From Siphonodentalium dalli (lineage: Eukaryota; Mollusca; Scaphopoda; Gadilida; Siphonodentaliidae): a DNA stretch of 64,000 nt. The position numbers and the translations under genes are program-made. The notes under the pieces were generated by a model that saw only the letters and a list, made by a program, of their open reading frames with translations, did not search any database and was not told where the DNA came from. The DNA is taken from positions 111,805,319-111,869,318 of the forward strand of contig CP136066.1 of the NCBI GenBank assembly GCA_032622095.1, given 5' to 3'. Numbering within the stretch: position 1 is the stretch's first letter; each line of letters opens with the position of its first letter. Of the stretch, positions 27,101 through 32,978 are shown in pieces.

Positions 27101-29166
27101 CATCAAAATTGTGCACACTCTGTGGAAAGGGAAATGAAACTACAGAACATTTGTTGGTTATCTGTCATCAGAGCAAAACTCTTTGGGAAGAAATTTAAAA
27201 AACAATGTATACCAAATGTAACATGAAAATACCAACAAAGATTGAAGAATTACTTTTCGGAATAGACTCTCTTGAGCACACTTGAAATTAACAATATACT
27301 ACTATTAATAAAATGATATATTTATGTGACAAGGTGCAATAAGAAAAAGCTATGCCAAAAAAGGGCAAGACAATTTGTTACACAGGAATACATTCTAGAA
27401 AAGCAGGCAATAAAATGGACTGAGTCAACTAACAAAGCCTTTGATTATAAGTTGAATTTAATTAACGACACTTGACCGGAAATCATTCTGGTCAAAAACT
27501 TTAATTAAATTTCTAAAAAAAAAAAAAAAATATTATTTGTAGACCGAGCCTGCAGTATCACAAAAACTTAAATATAATAAGAATAACTGTTGAAAAACAC
27601 ATTAGCAAGAATAAATGCTATAGATAATTTAAAAGACAACAAGAGAAAGGACAAGTTCAAAAACAGAGGTTATTCAAATTGCATGTGATAATAGATATGT
27701 TGTTATAAGATTCTATATTTTCATATACAATGTATATTTACTATATCCAACTTTAATGTGTAATGGAACAGACTATGAAAATGAAAATAAATTATAAAAA
27801 AAAACAACATTTGATTCTCACTATCCAATGGGTAGTTACCCGATTCCTATTAATTTATTAACCCTTCCATGACTGGAGCAAAAACCCTGTGCCAATGCAT
27901 TCTCATATATATACAAGGCTCCCTTTGGGAGACTCACATATATAAAAGAATACACTGGCACAGAACCTTTAATGCTGCACCAGTGCAGCTCCCACCATGA
28001 AAGGGTTAATATGAATGTAAAGTAAAATTGCTCTTATGAGTGGGCTACTGAGTTATCTGTTATTTTCAGACACAGCATTTTGCAAGAACCCAGAACTAAA
28101 AAGGTGGTTCAAGTTTGATGACCATGAAGTTTATGATATATCTTCTTCAGATGTAAAGGTGAGATTGAGATATAAATTAAAGGCACAGTAATCTTCAAAA
28201 GGGTACTTATGCTAAGATGATCTGGAAAAAAGTGTGACATAGCGTTAAGCACTCCAGAATCACATTAGCATTATTCATATGTAGTATGCTTTGGAAAATA
28301 ACTGATTTGTCAGTTGCTGAATATTCACAGTTGACATTTTTACTGAAGTTTATGTGGGTGTCTCAGATTTTAAAAACAAGTTAATTGCAAATTGAAAATT
28401 ATCAGTTGTTTCAGTGAAATTCTTCCAAAACTATTCACTGAAAATCAGTTTTAAGAGCTCTTATCTTCACTCACTTTTTAGGCATCACACCTGCTGGCCT
28501 AGCAATTAATATGATGAATTGTGGTCAGGAATTAATAATTTAATAGATACTATTATTAAATATGCCATTTTCAATGTTCCCATTAGCCTCCAAATCTGTT
28601 AGCGGTATAAAGGAGGTGATAATTAAGCTGTTGATCACATGAGTTTTAAATAAGTTTTGTACCCTCATAAAAAGATTTTGAGACTTTTGAACTGAGCTCT
28701 ACCTCCACATAGCCGTGATCACTCAAAAAAGGCAACCATTCTGTGGCATCATTCTTACTTCATCAGTCTGATTATAATTGTAATATTTATGGGTAATATG
28801 CCTCAAAATTTGAGAGTTACAGGACAATATGTGAGGGAGGAACTGACTTATTGTGGGGTGATTAGTTTGAGCCGTAAGCCATTATGGTTTATCTCAATGA
28901 AATTTGGTGTGGATGTTCTCCATCGGGAGTGCACATCAACGATCTTGTTTGCATTTCCTTTCTGGAGTTATCCCTATAGGTTATTATTCTAATTTGTTGC
29001 AAGTGGGTGTAGGTATAGCACCCAATAGTGGGTGTAGGTATAGCCTCTTGTTATTTATCAGCTTGAACCTAAACTGTATCTTCTATTTCAGTCATCTGCT
29101 GGTTATGTTCTGTTTTATTCATCCATAAAGATGGACGCTCCAGATTTCCACAACGCATTCAGCTGA
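39..29166 (+). CDS. USP8: USP8 (UBPY) deubiquitinase, 3' sixteen exons, 5' end outside window
   Basis: This is a spliced gene; coding exons are about 39-180, 1832-2034, 2707-2869, 6167-6316, 6874-7048, 8525-8600, 10064-10194, 14751-14856, 16706-16810, 18829-18948, 20519-20632, 21530-21672, 25494-25623, 26802-26832, 28070-28158 and 29092-29166, about 645 codons in all. Seen: a charged coiled-coil linker, a WW domain, a 14-3-3-like motif RSHSFSN, an SH3-binding motif PSVDRTKKP, then a full USP catalytic domain of about 347 residues ending at TGA 29164-29166. Known of the family: USP8 removes ubiquitin from endosomal cargo and from ESCRT-0 STAM, and works at the cytosolic face of endosomes. The order coiled coil, WW-like, 14-3-3 site, SH3 motif, USP domain is that of animal USP8. 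The MIT/dimerisation and rhodanese domains would lie upstream of position 1. Exon phases are consistent throughout, so the gene looks intact. The name is confident; only the exon 2 start is uncertain. Confidence 0.93.
1284..1512 (+). repeat. dispersed repeat, partner of 11689-11919 (inverted)
   Basis: Runs from GGCCCATTTAATTTTCGAG through a T-rich stretch to GAGTTATTCCCC. The same sequence occurs reverse-complemented at 11689-11919, about 10 kb away in the same gene. It lies in the 1.6-kb intron between exons A and B; the rest of that intron shows nothing I can name. Confidence 0.6.
1832..2034 (+). CDS. USP8: USP8 exon B: coiled-coil linker, with GC donor
   Basis: The frame reads [18 protein letters not shown] and on through alanine/glutamate/lysine-rich helix to EEIKK. 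The 3' boundary is fixed by phase: exon C enters in phase 0, and the only phase-0 donor here is AAG|GCAAGT, a classical GC donor, after 2034. The 5' boundary is uncertain. Phase-compatible pairs are donor 175 with start 1832 (GGCAG acceptor), donor 180 with start 1828, or donor 180 with start 1849 (CACAG acceptor). Upstream in-frame stop at 1789. Confidence 0.75.
2050..2345 (-). repeat. dispersed repeat with 16-bp inverted repeat, family also at 21965 and 24690
   Basis: Contains GGTGTAACATTGAC at about 2074 and its reverse complement at about 2145. The stretch with the Leu-rich text AACATAGGCTCCAAGCC and the later GACATTTT..AGAATAATGATTATCACAAAATGTC block reappears in opposite orientation near 22090-22390 and 24770-24940. 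It fills most of the short intron after exon B and begins just after its GC donor. Confidence 0.55.
2707..2869 (+). CDS. USP8: USP8 exon C: coiled-coil linker
   Basis: A T-rich tract ending in GCATAG precedes 2707. The frame starts [20 protein letters not shown] and ends LKRIE plus one base, before donor GAAG|GTTAAT. Entry is phase 0 and exit phase 1. The composition (Lys, Glu, Gln, Ala) continues the coiled coil of the previous two exons. Confidence 0.83.
3726..5130 (+). repeat. CATATGGATCTTCGGGG repeat array, intronic copy
   Basis: Starts with a small hairpin AGCTCAACTTGAC / AAGCTTGAG, then tandem diverged units carrying CACCCTACAGGCC, CATATGGATCTTCGGGG, CTCTAGATGGGAGCCATC and GCCGCCAGCAGCCATCTTG, and closes with GTTGAGCTACAGTGTCATTG. 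The same family forms larger blocks at 35198, 38152 and 58990. Occupies the intron between exons C and D. Confidence 0.7.
5570..5815 (+). repeat. TTTGGTATATGGATCTTTCAC-type repeat, single copy
   Basis: Shares CCATTCAT..TTTGGTATATG, AATATCTCGATCAAGT and TTAGTTTGTCCATTTTTAG with the tandem array at 25720-26300 and the copy at 61130-61330. Intronic. Confidence 0.5.
6167..6316 (+). CDS. USP8: USP8 exon D: WW domain
   Basis: Acceptor TTTCATTTCACAG precedes 6167 (a second in-frame acceptor would start at 6152). The exon encodes [13 protein letters not shown] and then a WW domain at about 6208-6303: LPNGWEKR with the first Trp, FFYVNHN with the aromatic and Asn-His, and TTQWDSP with the second Trp and the closing Pro. 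Family knowledge: vertebrate USP8 has a WW-like domain just before its 14-3-3 site that inhibits the catalytic domain. Entry and exit are both phase 1; donor is CTG|GTACGT. Confidence 0.88.
6426..6480 (+). mobile_element. piggyBac-like left end, partner end not found
   Basis: TTAACCCTTTGGCGGGTAGA resembles the ends of the element at 58392-58733. No matching AAAGGGTTAA follows within the intron, so this is a lone or truncated end. Confidence 0.45.
6643..6766. repeat. long imperfect hairpin, family with 23341-23486
   Basis: Outer arms GGAAATAAACGTACCC and GAGTGCGTTTATCTCC, inner arms ATGAAAACAGTTTATG and ACAAACTGTTTTCATGC, centre GGCAAGCCGGCTC. A better preserved copy sits in the intron after exon L. 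Confidence 0.6.
6874..7048 (+). CDS. USP8: USP8 exon E: 14-3-3-like site and STAM SH3-binding motif
   Basis: Acceptor TAATTTGCAG. The exon encodes a polar linker with RSHSFSN at 6945-6965, placed where vertebrate USP8 has its 14-3-3 site, and PSVDRTKKP at 7014-7040, a perfect match to PX(V/I)(D/N)RXXKP, the motif by which USP8 binds the SH3 domain of STAM/Hbp. Entry phase 1, exit phase 2; donor AAG|GTATTA. Confidence 0.9.
7573..7726. repeat. 154-bp hairpin in intron E-F
   Basis: Left arm runs ACCTATGGTT..TTTCATTCATGAC..CAGTGGAAATATCAATTTTCA and the right arm is its reverse complement with some mismatches, closing around CGCGACCTGTGGTCGC. The inner 24 nt of each arm pair almost perfectly. Confidence 0.7.
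8525..8600 (+). CDS. USP8: USP8 exon F: linker just before the catalytic domain
   Basis: Acceptor TTATATTCCAG, donor GTT|GTAAGT. It encodes [20 protein letters not shown] followed by VYGSV, matching in position the Arg-Asn-Leu-Asn-Pro-Val-Phe stretch that precedes the vertebrate USP domain. Entry phase 2, exit phase 0. Confidence 0.9.
8909..9260 (+). repeat. hairpin-headed repeat (CCCATTTTAATAACGGG head)
   Basis: A short inverted repeat CCCATTTTAATAACGGG is followed by a TCTGTCCATC tract, GGAATGAAATTTGGTATG and TACCAGAGTTATGGAC, the common layout of this family. Two body units are visible. Intronic, before exon G. Confidence 0.6.
9845..10039. repeat. twin 92-nt hairpins immediately upstream of the catalytic Cys exon
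   Basis: Hairpin 1 (9845-9936) and hairpin 2 (9947-10039) each start GCAGAATGAGGT and end with its complement ACCTCATTCTGC, with pairing nearly throughout (CCCAGAGGGTGAATTT against AAATTCACCCTCTGGG) and a small CCCGC.AGCGGG centre. They are direct repeats with a 10-nt spacer. The last base is 24 nt before exon G, so they occupy the usual branch-point region. Decayed relatives lie at 55628-55738 and 55918-56012. Confidence 0.85.
10064..10194 (+). CDS. USP8: USP8 exon G: USP Cys box with catalytic cysteine
   Basis: Acceptor TCTCCATTTCAG. The exon begins [18 protein letters not shown], the canonical USP Cys box. The nucleophile is the TGT codon at 10103-10105, and the oxyanion-hole Asn is two residues earlier. 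It continues [11 protein letters not shown] and ends DLNR. Donor CAG|GTTTGT, exit phase 2. Twin large hairpins end 24 nt upstream of this exon. Confidence 0.96.
10667..11690 (+). pseudogene. LINE ORF1-like remnant
   Basis: An ATG at 10667 opens a coiled-coil-like stretch ([19 protein letters not shown] and on). Further on come [14 protein letters not shown] and, past a break, [18 protein letters not shown], which together resemble the RRM/C-terminal part of L1-type ORF1 proteins. Stops and a 3 x 53 bp duplication destroy the frame. Intronic between exons G and H. Confidence 0.55.
11275..11433 (+). repeat. three identical 53-bp tandem units inside the LINE remnant
   Basis: Units are 11275-11327, 11328-11380 and 11381-11433, each beginning ATGATTGGCAGAATATACAG and ending GCATGAATCT; I see no differences among them. 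Since 53 is not a multiple of three, the expansion breaks the ORF; removing two units restores ..[19 protein letters not shown]... Confidence 0.92.
11689..11919 (-). repeat. dispersed repeat, inverted partner of 1284-1512
   Basis: Begins GAGTTATTCCCCTT and ends CTCGAAAATTAAGTGGGCC, the reverse complement of the intron A-B copy with scattered changes. Confidence 0.6.
12121..12221 (+). pseudogene. SAP-like first exon of the intronic element
   Basis: ATG at 12121 gives [20 protein letters not shown] and then [14 protein letters not shown], ending at donor CAGAG|GTATGT. The pattern Leu-x-x-Leu-Lys-x-x-Leu-x-x-x-Gly-x-x-x-Ser-x-x-Lys fits a SAP (DNA-binding) motif. The next plausible acceptor (after 12926) leads to a stop in the joining phase, so the gene appears broken. 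Confidence 0.5.
12956..14081 (+). pseudogene. YqaJ-like nuclease remnant in frame-broken pieces
   Basis: Piece 1 (12956-13306) carries [18 protein letters not shown] and then IVEVKCP, matching the YqaJ/lambda-exonuclease core in which a Glu-x-Lys lies in a beta strand. The Ser-Pro-Asp-Gly found in most members is degraded to SLGLL here. Piece 3 (13818-14081) carries [20 protein letters not shown] and [16 protein letters not shown], like the C-terminal end of the domain. The pieces are out of frame or separated, and a metal-binding Asp seems lost, so activity is unlikely. Confidence 0.5.
14751..14856 (+). CDS. USP8: USP8 exon H: USP domain, [10 protein letters not shown] segment
   Basis: Acceptor CTCACATATAG, donor AAG|GTTTGT. 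It encodes [20 protein letters not shown] followed by [15 protein letters not shown], which lines up with the vertebrate stretch ending Arg-Tyr-Ile-Ser-Pro-Lys-Asp. Entry phase 2, exit phase 0. Confidence 0.94.
15416..15770 (+). repeat. hairpin-headed repeat (CCCGTTTTAAAAAAATGGG head)
   Basis: Head CACCCGTTTTAAAAAAATGGG, then TCTGTCTGTCCATCC, TGGAATGACATTTGGTATG, CACCAGAGTTACGGCCCTTTTT and a second body unit. Intron H-I. The remaining intron shows nothing I can name. Confidence 0.6.
16706..16810 (+). CDS. USP8: USP8 exon I: QQDS box
   Basis: Acceptor TTGTTTTCAG, donor AAG|GTAACT. It encodes [20 protein letters not shown] and then [15 protein letters not shown]. The QQDSQEF box is a diagnostic USP-domain signature. 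Phase 0 at both ends. Confidence 0.96.
16877..17068 (+). repeat. hairpin-headed repeat, 5' part
   Basis: Head CTCGTTTTATAAACAGGACG, then GGTCTGTCCATATATCCG and CATTTTGGTATG, up to CAGAGTTACAGCC, where it is cut by a CAGGGTTCCCGC sequence. Confidence 0.5.
17069..17210 (+). mobile_element. hAT-like terminal fragment (CAGGGTTCCCGC end)
   Basis: CAGGGTTCCCGCAGGGCCTTG is followed by repeated CCTTGAA motifs, the subterminal style of hAT elements also seen at 56045-57321. I could not find the other end. Confidence 0.45.
18075..18474. mobile_element. TTAA-bounded element made of nested palindromes
   Basis: TTAA at both ends, then CCCTTTACCCAACA and TGTTGGGTAAAGGG. Inside are two hairpins, 18228-18296 and 18376-18444, each with perfect 27-nt arms starting GCCAATGCATTCTC. 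They are inverted relative to each other, so the whole 18221-18452 stretch is also an inverted repeat. TTAA target sites and CCC/GGG ends suggest piggyBac-like mobilisation. Intron I-J. Confidence 0.75.
18829..18948 (+). CDS. USP8: USP8 exon J: USP domain
   Basis: Acceptor AATTTGGCAG, donor CAG|GTTTGA. It encodes a basic stretch [14 protein letters not shown] and then [20 protein letters not shown], matching the USP Ala-Trp-Lys-His box that precedes the substrate-binding fingers. Phase 0 at both ends. Confidence 0.94.
19559..19692. mobile_element. TTAA-bounded 134-bp element
   Basis: TTAACCCTTTCAGTGCCAAG at the left and CTTGGCACTGAAAGGGTTAA at the right, perfect over 20 bases. Same subfamily as 22211-22329, and the ends match 45933-46372. 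Intron J-K. Confidence 0.8.
20099..20366. mobile_element. TTAA-bounded element with two TATATATG hairpins
   Basis: Ends TTAACCCTTTTATGATGGGAG and TCATGGAAGGGTTAA. Inside are GCATTCTCTTATATATGCGAG-type arms around CCATAGGGAG and a second inverted copy. Same subfamily as 27858, 29415, 29774 and 32979. Intron J-K. Confidence 0.7.
20519..20632 (+). CDS. USP8: USP8 exon K: first CxxC of the zinc ribbon
   Basis: Acceptor TATTATTTCAG, donor TAT|GTATGT. It encodes [20 protein letters not shown] followed by [10 protein letters not shown]. The CLTC pair (codons 20543-20545 and 20552-20554) is the first half of the USP fingers zinc site. Phase 0 at both ends. Confidence 0.95.
20633..21529. other. intron K-L, nothing recognised
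   Basis: AT-rich intron of about 0.9 kb. A GGGAGG tandem run sits near 21066-21082. I see no mobile element or RNA signature. Confidence 0.5.
21530..21672 (+). CDS. USP8: USP8 exon L: second CxxC of the zinc ribbon
   Basis: Acceptor AATATTTTAG, donor CAG|GTATTC, entry phase 0, exit phase 2. It encodes [20 protein letters not shown] and continues [20 protein letters not shown]. The CPRC pair (21587-21589, 21596-21598) completes the four zinc ligands, so the ribbon is predicted to bind zinc. The exon ends LIGLNR, where many USPs have a His-Leu-Lys-Arg-Phe box. Confidence 0.95.
21965..22470 (+). repeat. dispersed repeat interrupted by a TTAA element
   Basis: Shares GCTGATTATTCTTCTGGAATAA and the following ..CCTATGTTC.ACCTC with the copy at 24690-24965, and matches 2050-2345 in reverse. 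The TTAA-bounded element 22211-22329 sits within it. Intron L-M. Confidence 0.5.
22211..22329. mobile_element. TTAA-bounded 119-bp element
   Basis: Ends TTAACTCTTTCAGTGCCAAG and CTTGGCACTGAAAGGGTTAA. The interior AAGGAAATATGGGTTGATAC is shared with 19559-19692. Confidence 0.75.
22972..23163 (+). repeat. tandem duplication, about 109-bp unit
   Basis: ATCGGCCGCTTCAGCGTGCA at about 22970 recurs at about 23080 as ATCGGCCGCTTCAGCATGCA, followed both times by TCAAATATGAATGT, GCGCAGAACG/GTGCAGAACG and GAAACGAGC. Confidence 0.7.
23341..23486. repeat. 146-bp hairpin in intron L-M
   Basis: Arms GGAGATAAACGTACCCTGTT and AACAGGGTATGTTTATCTCC, continuing with TTGTACATTCTGGGATT against its complement and GAGCATGAAAATAGTTTGTG, centre GCCGGCAAGCCGGC. 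A second copy is at 6643-6766. Confidence 0.75.
24690..24965 (+). repeat. dispersed repeat, family of 2050 and 21965
   Basis: Contains CTGATCATTCTTCAGAATAA and CTTGAAGCCTATGTTCGACC shared with the other two copies. Confidence 0.5.
25494..25623 (+). CDS. USP8: USP8 exon M: USP domain, VDFPL segment
   Basis: Acceptor CTATCTTATAG, donor TCG|GTATGT. It encodes [20 protein letters not shown] and then [10 protein letters not shown] and YDLYGVS. The Val-Asp-Phe-Pro and Tyr-x-Leu-x-x-Val-Ser boxes are standard USP landmarks before the His box. Entry phase 2, exit phase 0. Confidence 0.93.
25720..26300 (+). repeat. tandem array, about 130-bp unit
   Basis: Four to five diverged units with TTTGGTATATGGATCTTTCAC, AATATCTCGAT, AAAACCAGGTTT and GAGTTA.GACCCTTAGTTTG. 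Lies just after exon M; single copies at 5570 and 61130. Confidence 0.65.
26802..26832 (+). CDS. USP8: USP8 exon N: 31-nt microexon with catalytic histidine
   Basis: Acceptor TCTGTTCTAG, donor CT|GTAAGT. Its 31 nt encode [10 protein letters not shown] plus the first base of Tyr. The general-base His is codon 26829-26831. It is too short to stand out as an open frame, but phase (0 in, 1 out) and sequence join it exactly to neighbours on both sides. Confidence 0.95.
26940..27805 (+). pseudogene. LINE ORF2 C-terminal remnant and 3' tail
   Basis: Around 27108-27180 the + strand reads [20 protein letters not shown], the Cys-x2-Cys..His..Cys arrangement at the C-terminal end of L1-type reverse transcriptases. 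Stops follow. An A-run at about 27517 and a terminal AATAAATTATAAAAAAAAA at about 27785 look like retrotransposon tails. Intron N-O. May be the same family as the ORF1 remnant at 10667. Confidence 0.6.
27858..28009. mobile_element. TTAA-bounded 152-bp element
   Basis: Ends TTAACCCTTCCATGACTGGAG and CACCATGAAAGGGTTAA. The interior hairpin GTGCCAATGCATTCTC..GAATACACTGGCAC surrounds CTCCCTTTGGGAG. Confidence 0.75.
28070..28158 (+). CDS. USP8: USP8 exon O: catalytic aspartate
   Basis: Acceptor GTTATTTTCAG, donor AAG|GTGAGA. After completing Tyr it encodes [20 protein letters not shown] and then YDISSSDVK. By analogy with other USPs the third triad residue is the first Asp of FDD (28117-28119). 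Entry phase 1, exit phase 0. Confidence 0.96.
28159..29091. other. intron O-P, nothing recognised apart from a possible repeat
   Basis: About 0.9 kb. A stretch with ATCTCAATGAAATTTGGTGTGG near 28890 has the body wording of the hairpin-headed repeats but I cannot place its head. Confidence 0.4.
29092..29166 (+). CDS. USP8: USP8 exon P: terminal exon with stop
   Basis: Acceptor CTTCTATTTCAG. It encodes [20 protein letters not shown] and NAFS, then TGA at 29164-29166. SSAGYVLFY is the usual last strand of the USP fold. The tail of about 13 residues after it is not something I recognise. A clear AATAAA first appears at about 30237, but repeats intervene, so the polyadenylation site is not assigned. 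Confidence 0.95.
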   Translation, partial: SSAGYVLFYSSIKMDAPDFHNAFS

Positions 29167-29414
29167 TGTTAATGTTCATTTCTTGTTTCTTTGAAAAGAC
29201 CTAATCTTTGCTCCGTCTCGATAAATGCAGACTACCATCACCGTGCCGAATACTGTCTGGGAGATATGTAATCACCAACCAGTAGTAACAAAATCGGTAA
29301 ACTATTCTTTGGGCAGTCACATTTCATACACAAACAATCCTGCCACTCAAGAAAATAATCAGTGCTGTATTGTTTAATGCATATTTAAACAACTAATTTC
29401 ACTCTTAGTTTAGT

Positions 29415-29685
29415 TTAACCTTTTCATGACGGGGGTACGCATGGGGCAGCATTAATGATCCTGAGCCAGCGCATTCTGTTATATATGCAAATCTCCCATT
29501 GGGAGCCTCTCATATATAACAGTATATGCACTGGCTTATAAAGTCAAGGTAAAATATTGTTAGTCCAATGTATTACTGTATCTTATATATGTGAGACTCC
29601 CTATGGGAGACTCGAATATATAACAGAATACATTGGCACAGGTTTTTCGCAGAATGTCAGGAAGCTCCAGCCATGGAAGGGTTAA
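29415..29685. mobile_element. TTAA-bounded element, 0.25 kb past the USP8 stop
   Basis: Ends TTAACCTTTTCATGACGGGG and CCATGGAAGGGTTAA, with two internal hairpins around CTCCCATTGGGAG and CTCCCTATGGGAG. Same subfamily as 20099-20366. Confidence 0.7.
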
Positions 29686-29773
29686 ACATATTTATTTGTC
29701 TAAATACGTATACATGACATAGTGAGATACCAAAATGCTTTGTATGGGAACAATTTGATCCTAGAAGTCCATT

Positions 29774-30030
29774 TTAACCATTTTTTGACAGGAGCTGCAC
29801 TGGTGCAGCATTAAAGATCCTGTACCAGTGCATTCTCTGATATATGCGAGTCTACCACAGGGAGCCTCTCATACATAAGAGAATGTACTGTATGTCAAGG
29901 TAAATATTGCTAGGCAAAGGTATTCTGTTATATATGCGATACTCCCTATAGAAGACTCGCAATATAAGATAATGCATCAAATTGGCACAGGTTTTTCGCA
30001 AAATTTCAGTAAGCTCTTGTCATGGCAACC
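29774..30030. mobile_element. decayed TTAA-bounded element
   Basis: Left end TTAACCATTTTTTGACAGGAG. Interior matches 29415-29685 (GTGCAGCATTAAAGATCCTGT, ATATATGCGAGTC). The right end has decayed to GTCATGGCAACC. Confidence 0.5.
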
Positions 30031-30505
30031 TACATATTTGGTGGAATTGAGCAGATTGCGTGCACTTCACGACATGTGGAAGTGCTTCAATAACTGTATG
30101 TTTGTGTTTTTATAAATGCATTATGCTTAACTTCCACAGACATTCATCGCATGATATTGTTAGTATGGATTTATCTTGACTACCAGTGCTGTGTATAGTT
30201 ATGCAGACTGAAGATTGCGCATACAGTTGGAGCCAAAATAAAATGTAGAACAAGGCTCGTGACTACTGTTTGACTACTATTCACTTCATTGAGATAGTCT
30301 GTAATGTGAAGATATTTAATCAGACTTGTATTGTTTTATCAGATGCGGAGTGAGTTTGTTGCTAGGCAATTTCGCTTTCATTGTTCATATTGATTTATCT
30401 GACTGAATTTGGTGACAACATTGATAGCATGAAAACCTATTAGGTAGATGCATAGCAAAAATGTTAACAAAATCAATGTTTCGAGCTTGAATTAAAAAAT
30501 GTTTA

Positions 30506-30900
30506 TGTGTACCCATACCATAGTATGGTACACATAGTGTCGACGTCCAGATTGACCACTCGTTGTTTGTCTGTCCATCTGTCCATCTGTAGACACTTTA
30601 TGCATGGTGCAATAACTCAAACATTTTATATCCGATCGGAACCAAATTCTGTAAATTAGTTTCTCAACCCAAAATACAGATCGAGAACGATTATGGGTTT
30701 GATCAGAGTTATTTTTATGGAGTTATAGCCCTTTTTCGACTTAGAATTCACGCATGCTGCGATAACTCCAAAAAATATTATCTGATCTAAACCAAATTTG
30801 GTTTGTGAGTTTCTGAGCCCAAACTTCAGATCGAGTTCGAATATGGGTTTGATCCAATTTTTTTCAATTAAGTTATGGCCCTTTTGTGGAATTTTTTTTT
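30506..30900 (+). repeat. hairpin-headed repeat (GTGTACCCATACC head)
   Basis: Head GTGTACCCATACCATAGTAT with its complement ATGGTACAC, then CATAGTGTCGAC, TCTGTCCATCTGTCC and two bodies ending GAGTTATGGCCC. Close relative at 31437. Confidence 0.65.
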
Positions 30901-31436
30901 TATAGATTGAACTCCTTGCTCAATTTAACAAAAAAAATGATTTAAAGATTTGTTTTTTAAGCTCTGTAATAAAAAATAATTTAAATTAAAATTTAAAAAA
31001 ATATTGACACTTTCATTTATTTTCATTCAGATATCCAGTTCTTACTACATCTGCTATCTAATATAATGGTCTGAGTGATCCCAACAATACTGTGTGCACT
31101 GGGCTTCTGTAATATAACCCAGGACTAATGTAAAATTCCTAAAAATCCACATGTTATAAGATCAATGACTCCCAGGAGGCTAGCAATATTTGTTTATCAG
31201 ATACCACCTCTCCCATGTATTATGATGCTCATTTATCAACTATTACAGGTTGAGGCTAGCAGACATTATTAGCCCCACAGAGTATTTGAAATATATGCAT
31301 TGTGCTCCTAGGTATCTGATTCCATCATATAACCACTCCTTGTCAAGTTGTCTTGCTAATTTTATATGTTTGTGGGGCTGCTGAATTGCTATGATGACGG
31401 TAGGGCAAACTGATGCTGTTGAGAAAGATTACCGCT

Positions 31437-31690
31437 ATTTTTATGTGTACTCATATATTGTATGGTACACATAGTGTCGACATCCAGATTGACCACTCGT
31501 CGATCGTAAAAGTACATCTGTCTGTCTGTAGACACTTTCTGCATTGTTCGATAACTCAAAAAGTTATCTATCCGATCGGTACCAAATTTTGTTAATGAGG
31601 TTCTCAGCTCAAAATACAGATCGAGTTCAAATATGGGTTTGATCTGATTTTGTTTACAGAGTTATGGCCCTTTTTAGATAAAATGAAAAA
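31437..31690 (+). repeat. hairpin-headed repeat (GTGTACTCATATA head)
   Basis: Same head type and the same CATAGTGTCGACATCCAGAT continuation as 30506, then ACCAAATTTTGT and AGAGTTATGGCCCTTTTT. From here to 32940 I recognise nothing else. Confidence 0.65.
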
Positions 31691-32978
31691 CATGTCTTTC
31701 TATTTTTTTCTTAGATTGAACTCCTTTTTATAAATCATTCTAATTTTTAATTTCCATGTTTTTGATAAAGCACCTCTCATCCCCTATCATTTTTGGTACT
31801 GATCAGTTGATCGATTTGTAAAATATTAACCTCTTTTACCCATTCCATGTCATTTATCCTTTTCAATTATTATATAACTATATTATTTTGATATCTGACA
31901 TGGCAAATTGCAACAACCAAAATAGAACTGCTTATACTATGGAAGTGGTGACAGGCTCTATAGTTTTGATGTTATATTAACACTTCTCTTTTAACCCATA
32001 AATTTAAATAATTTATGTTATTATGTACATTTGTCTATACTACTTTAGTACAGCATACTCTATAATCCAACATCAAAACTCTAGATTATGATTCCAATCA
32101 TAGCAATTAACTATCACTAAGGGATGGGTTAAACATCTGCCGATCATGATCGGCCTCTCGTTTAAACCATAATTTAATAAACCCATGTCATTCTGGTCCT
32201 GATGATGATAAACATTTATCAAAATTTCAAGACCATTATGATATTTTAGTGGTAAAATTGGTCATAGCGGAAGAAATTGCATCTGTGTCTCGAACATTTT
32301 CACCACCCACTTTCTGCTGCCATATAAAAAAAAGTTATTCAATCTAATGCATGATGTACATATTGATGTTATTAATATGTATACTTTAAAGATGCTCTAT
32401 CTGTTCTGATCTAAAATTACAACAACATAATTTAATGACTCTTTCGGCTTAGACCCCAGTGTTTAAAATAATATATTTAAATCGTGAATAGCCATTTGAA
32501 AAAAGGCTGTTTATTAAAACAGAGATTTCTTGCAGAAAAATATAGGGTCATGAGAGTTTTTACATTAGGCACACTGGACAAAAATTCAGTGATTTAGCCA
32601 AATTTATGTATTGTTTGTGACTTCAAATAAATTATTTTTGAAGAAAAAATCTGACTGTGGCGTCAGTACAGATTTTACTTGATAATAAAGAAATGATGTA
32701 ATTAGTAAACTCATAAGAGAAAGAGCAACAACAAATGAATGGCTGTGACATTGCTATACATGTATGTTCCTCATTGCTGGTTGTGTCAGAAAATTAATGT
32801 CAGAGCCCTTTGAGTTCATTGAAATTGGGCATCCCTAAAGTAGTCAAGATATTGTGTTAGTACATTCTCACTGATTAAATACCCATGTTTGACAAGGAAG
32901 GTCAGATGGTGGTGAGTTGGGCACTGTACAGGGCCTCTACAACAGGCAGTGGATGTGCATCTATAAATAGATATAACA

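Noticed and set aside
30237-30242. AATAAA as the USP8 polyadenylation signal
   Set aside because: It is more than 1 kb past the stop with two mobile elements between; possible, but cannot be supported.
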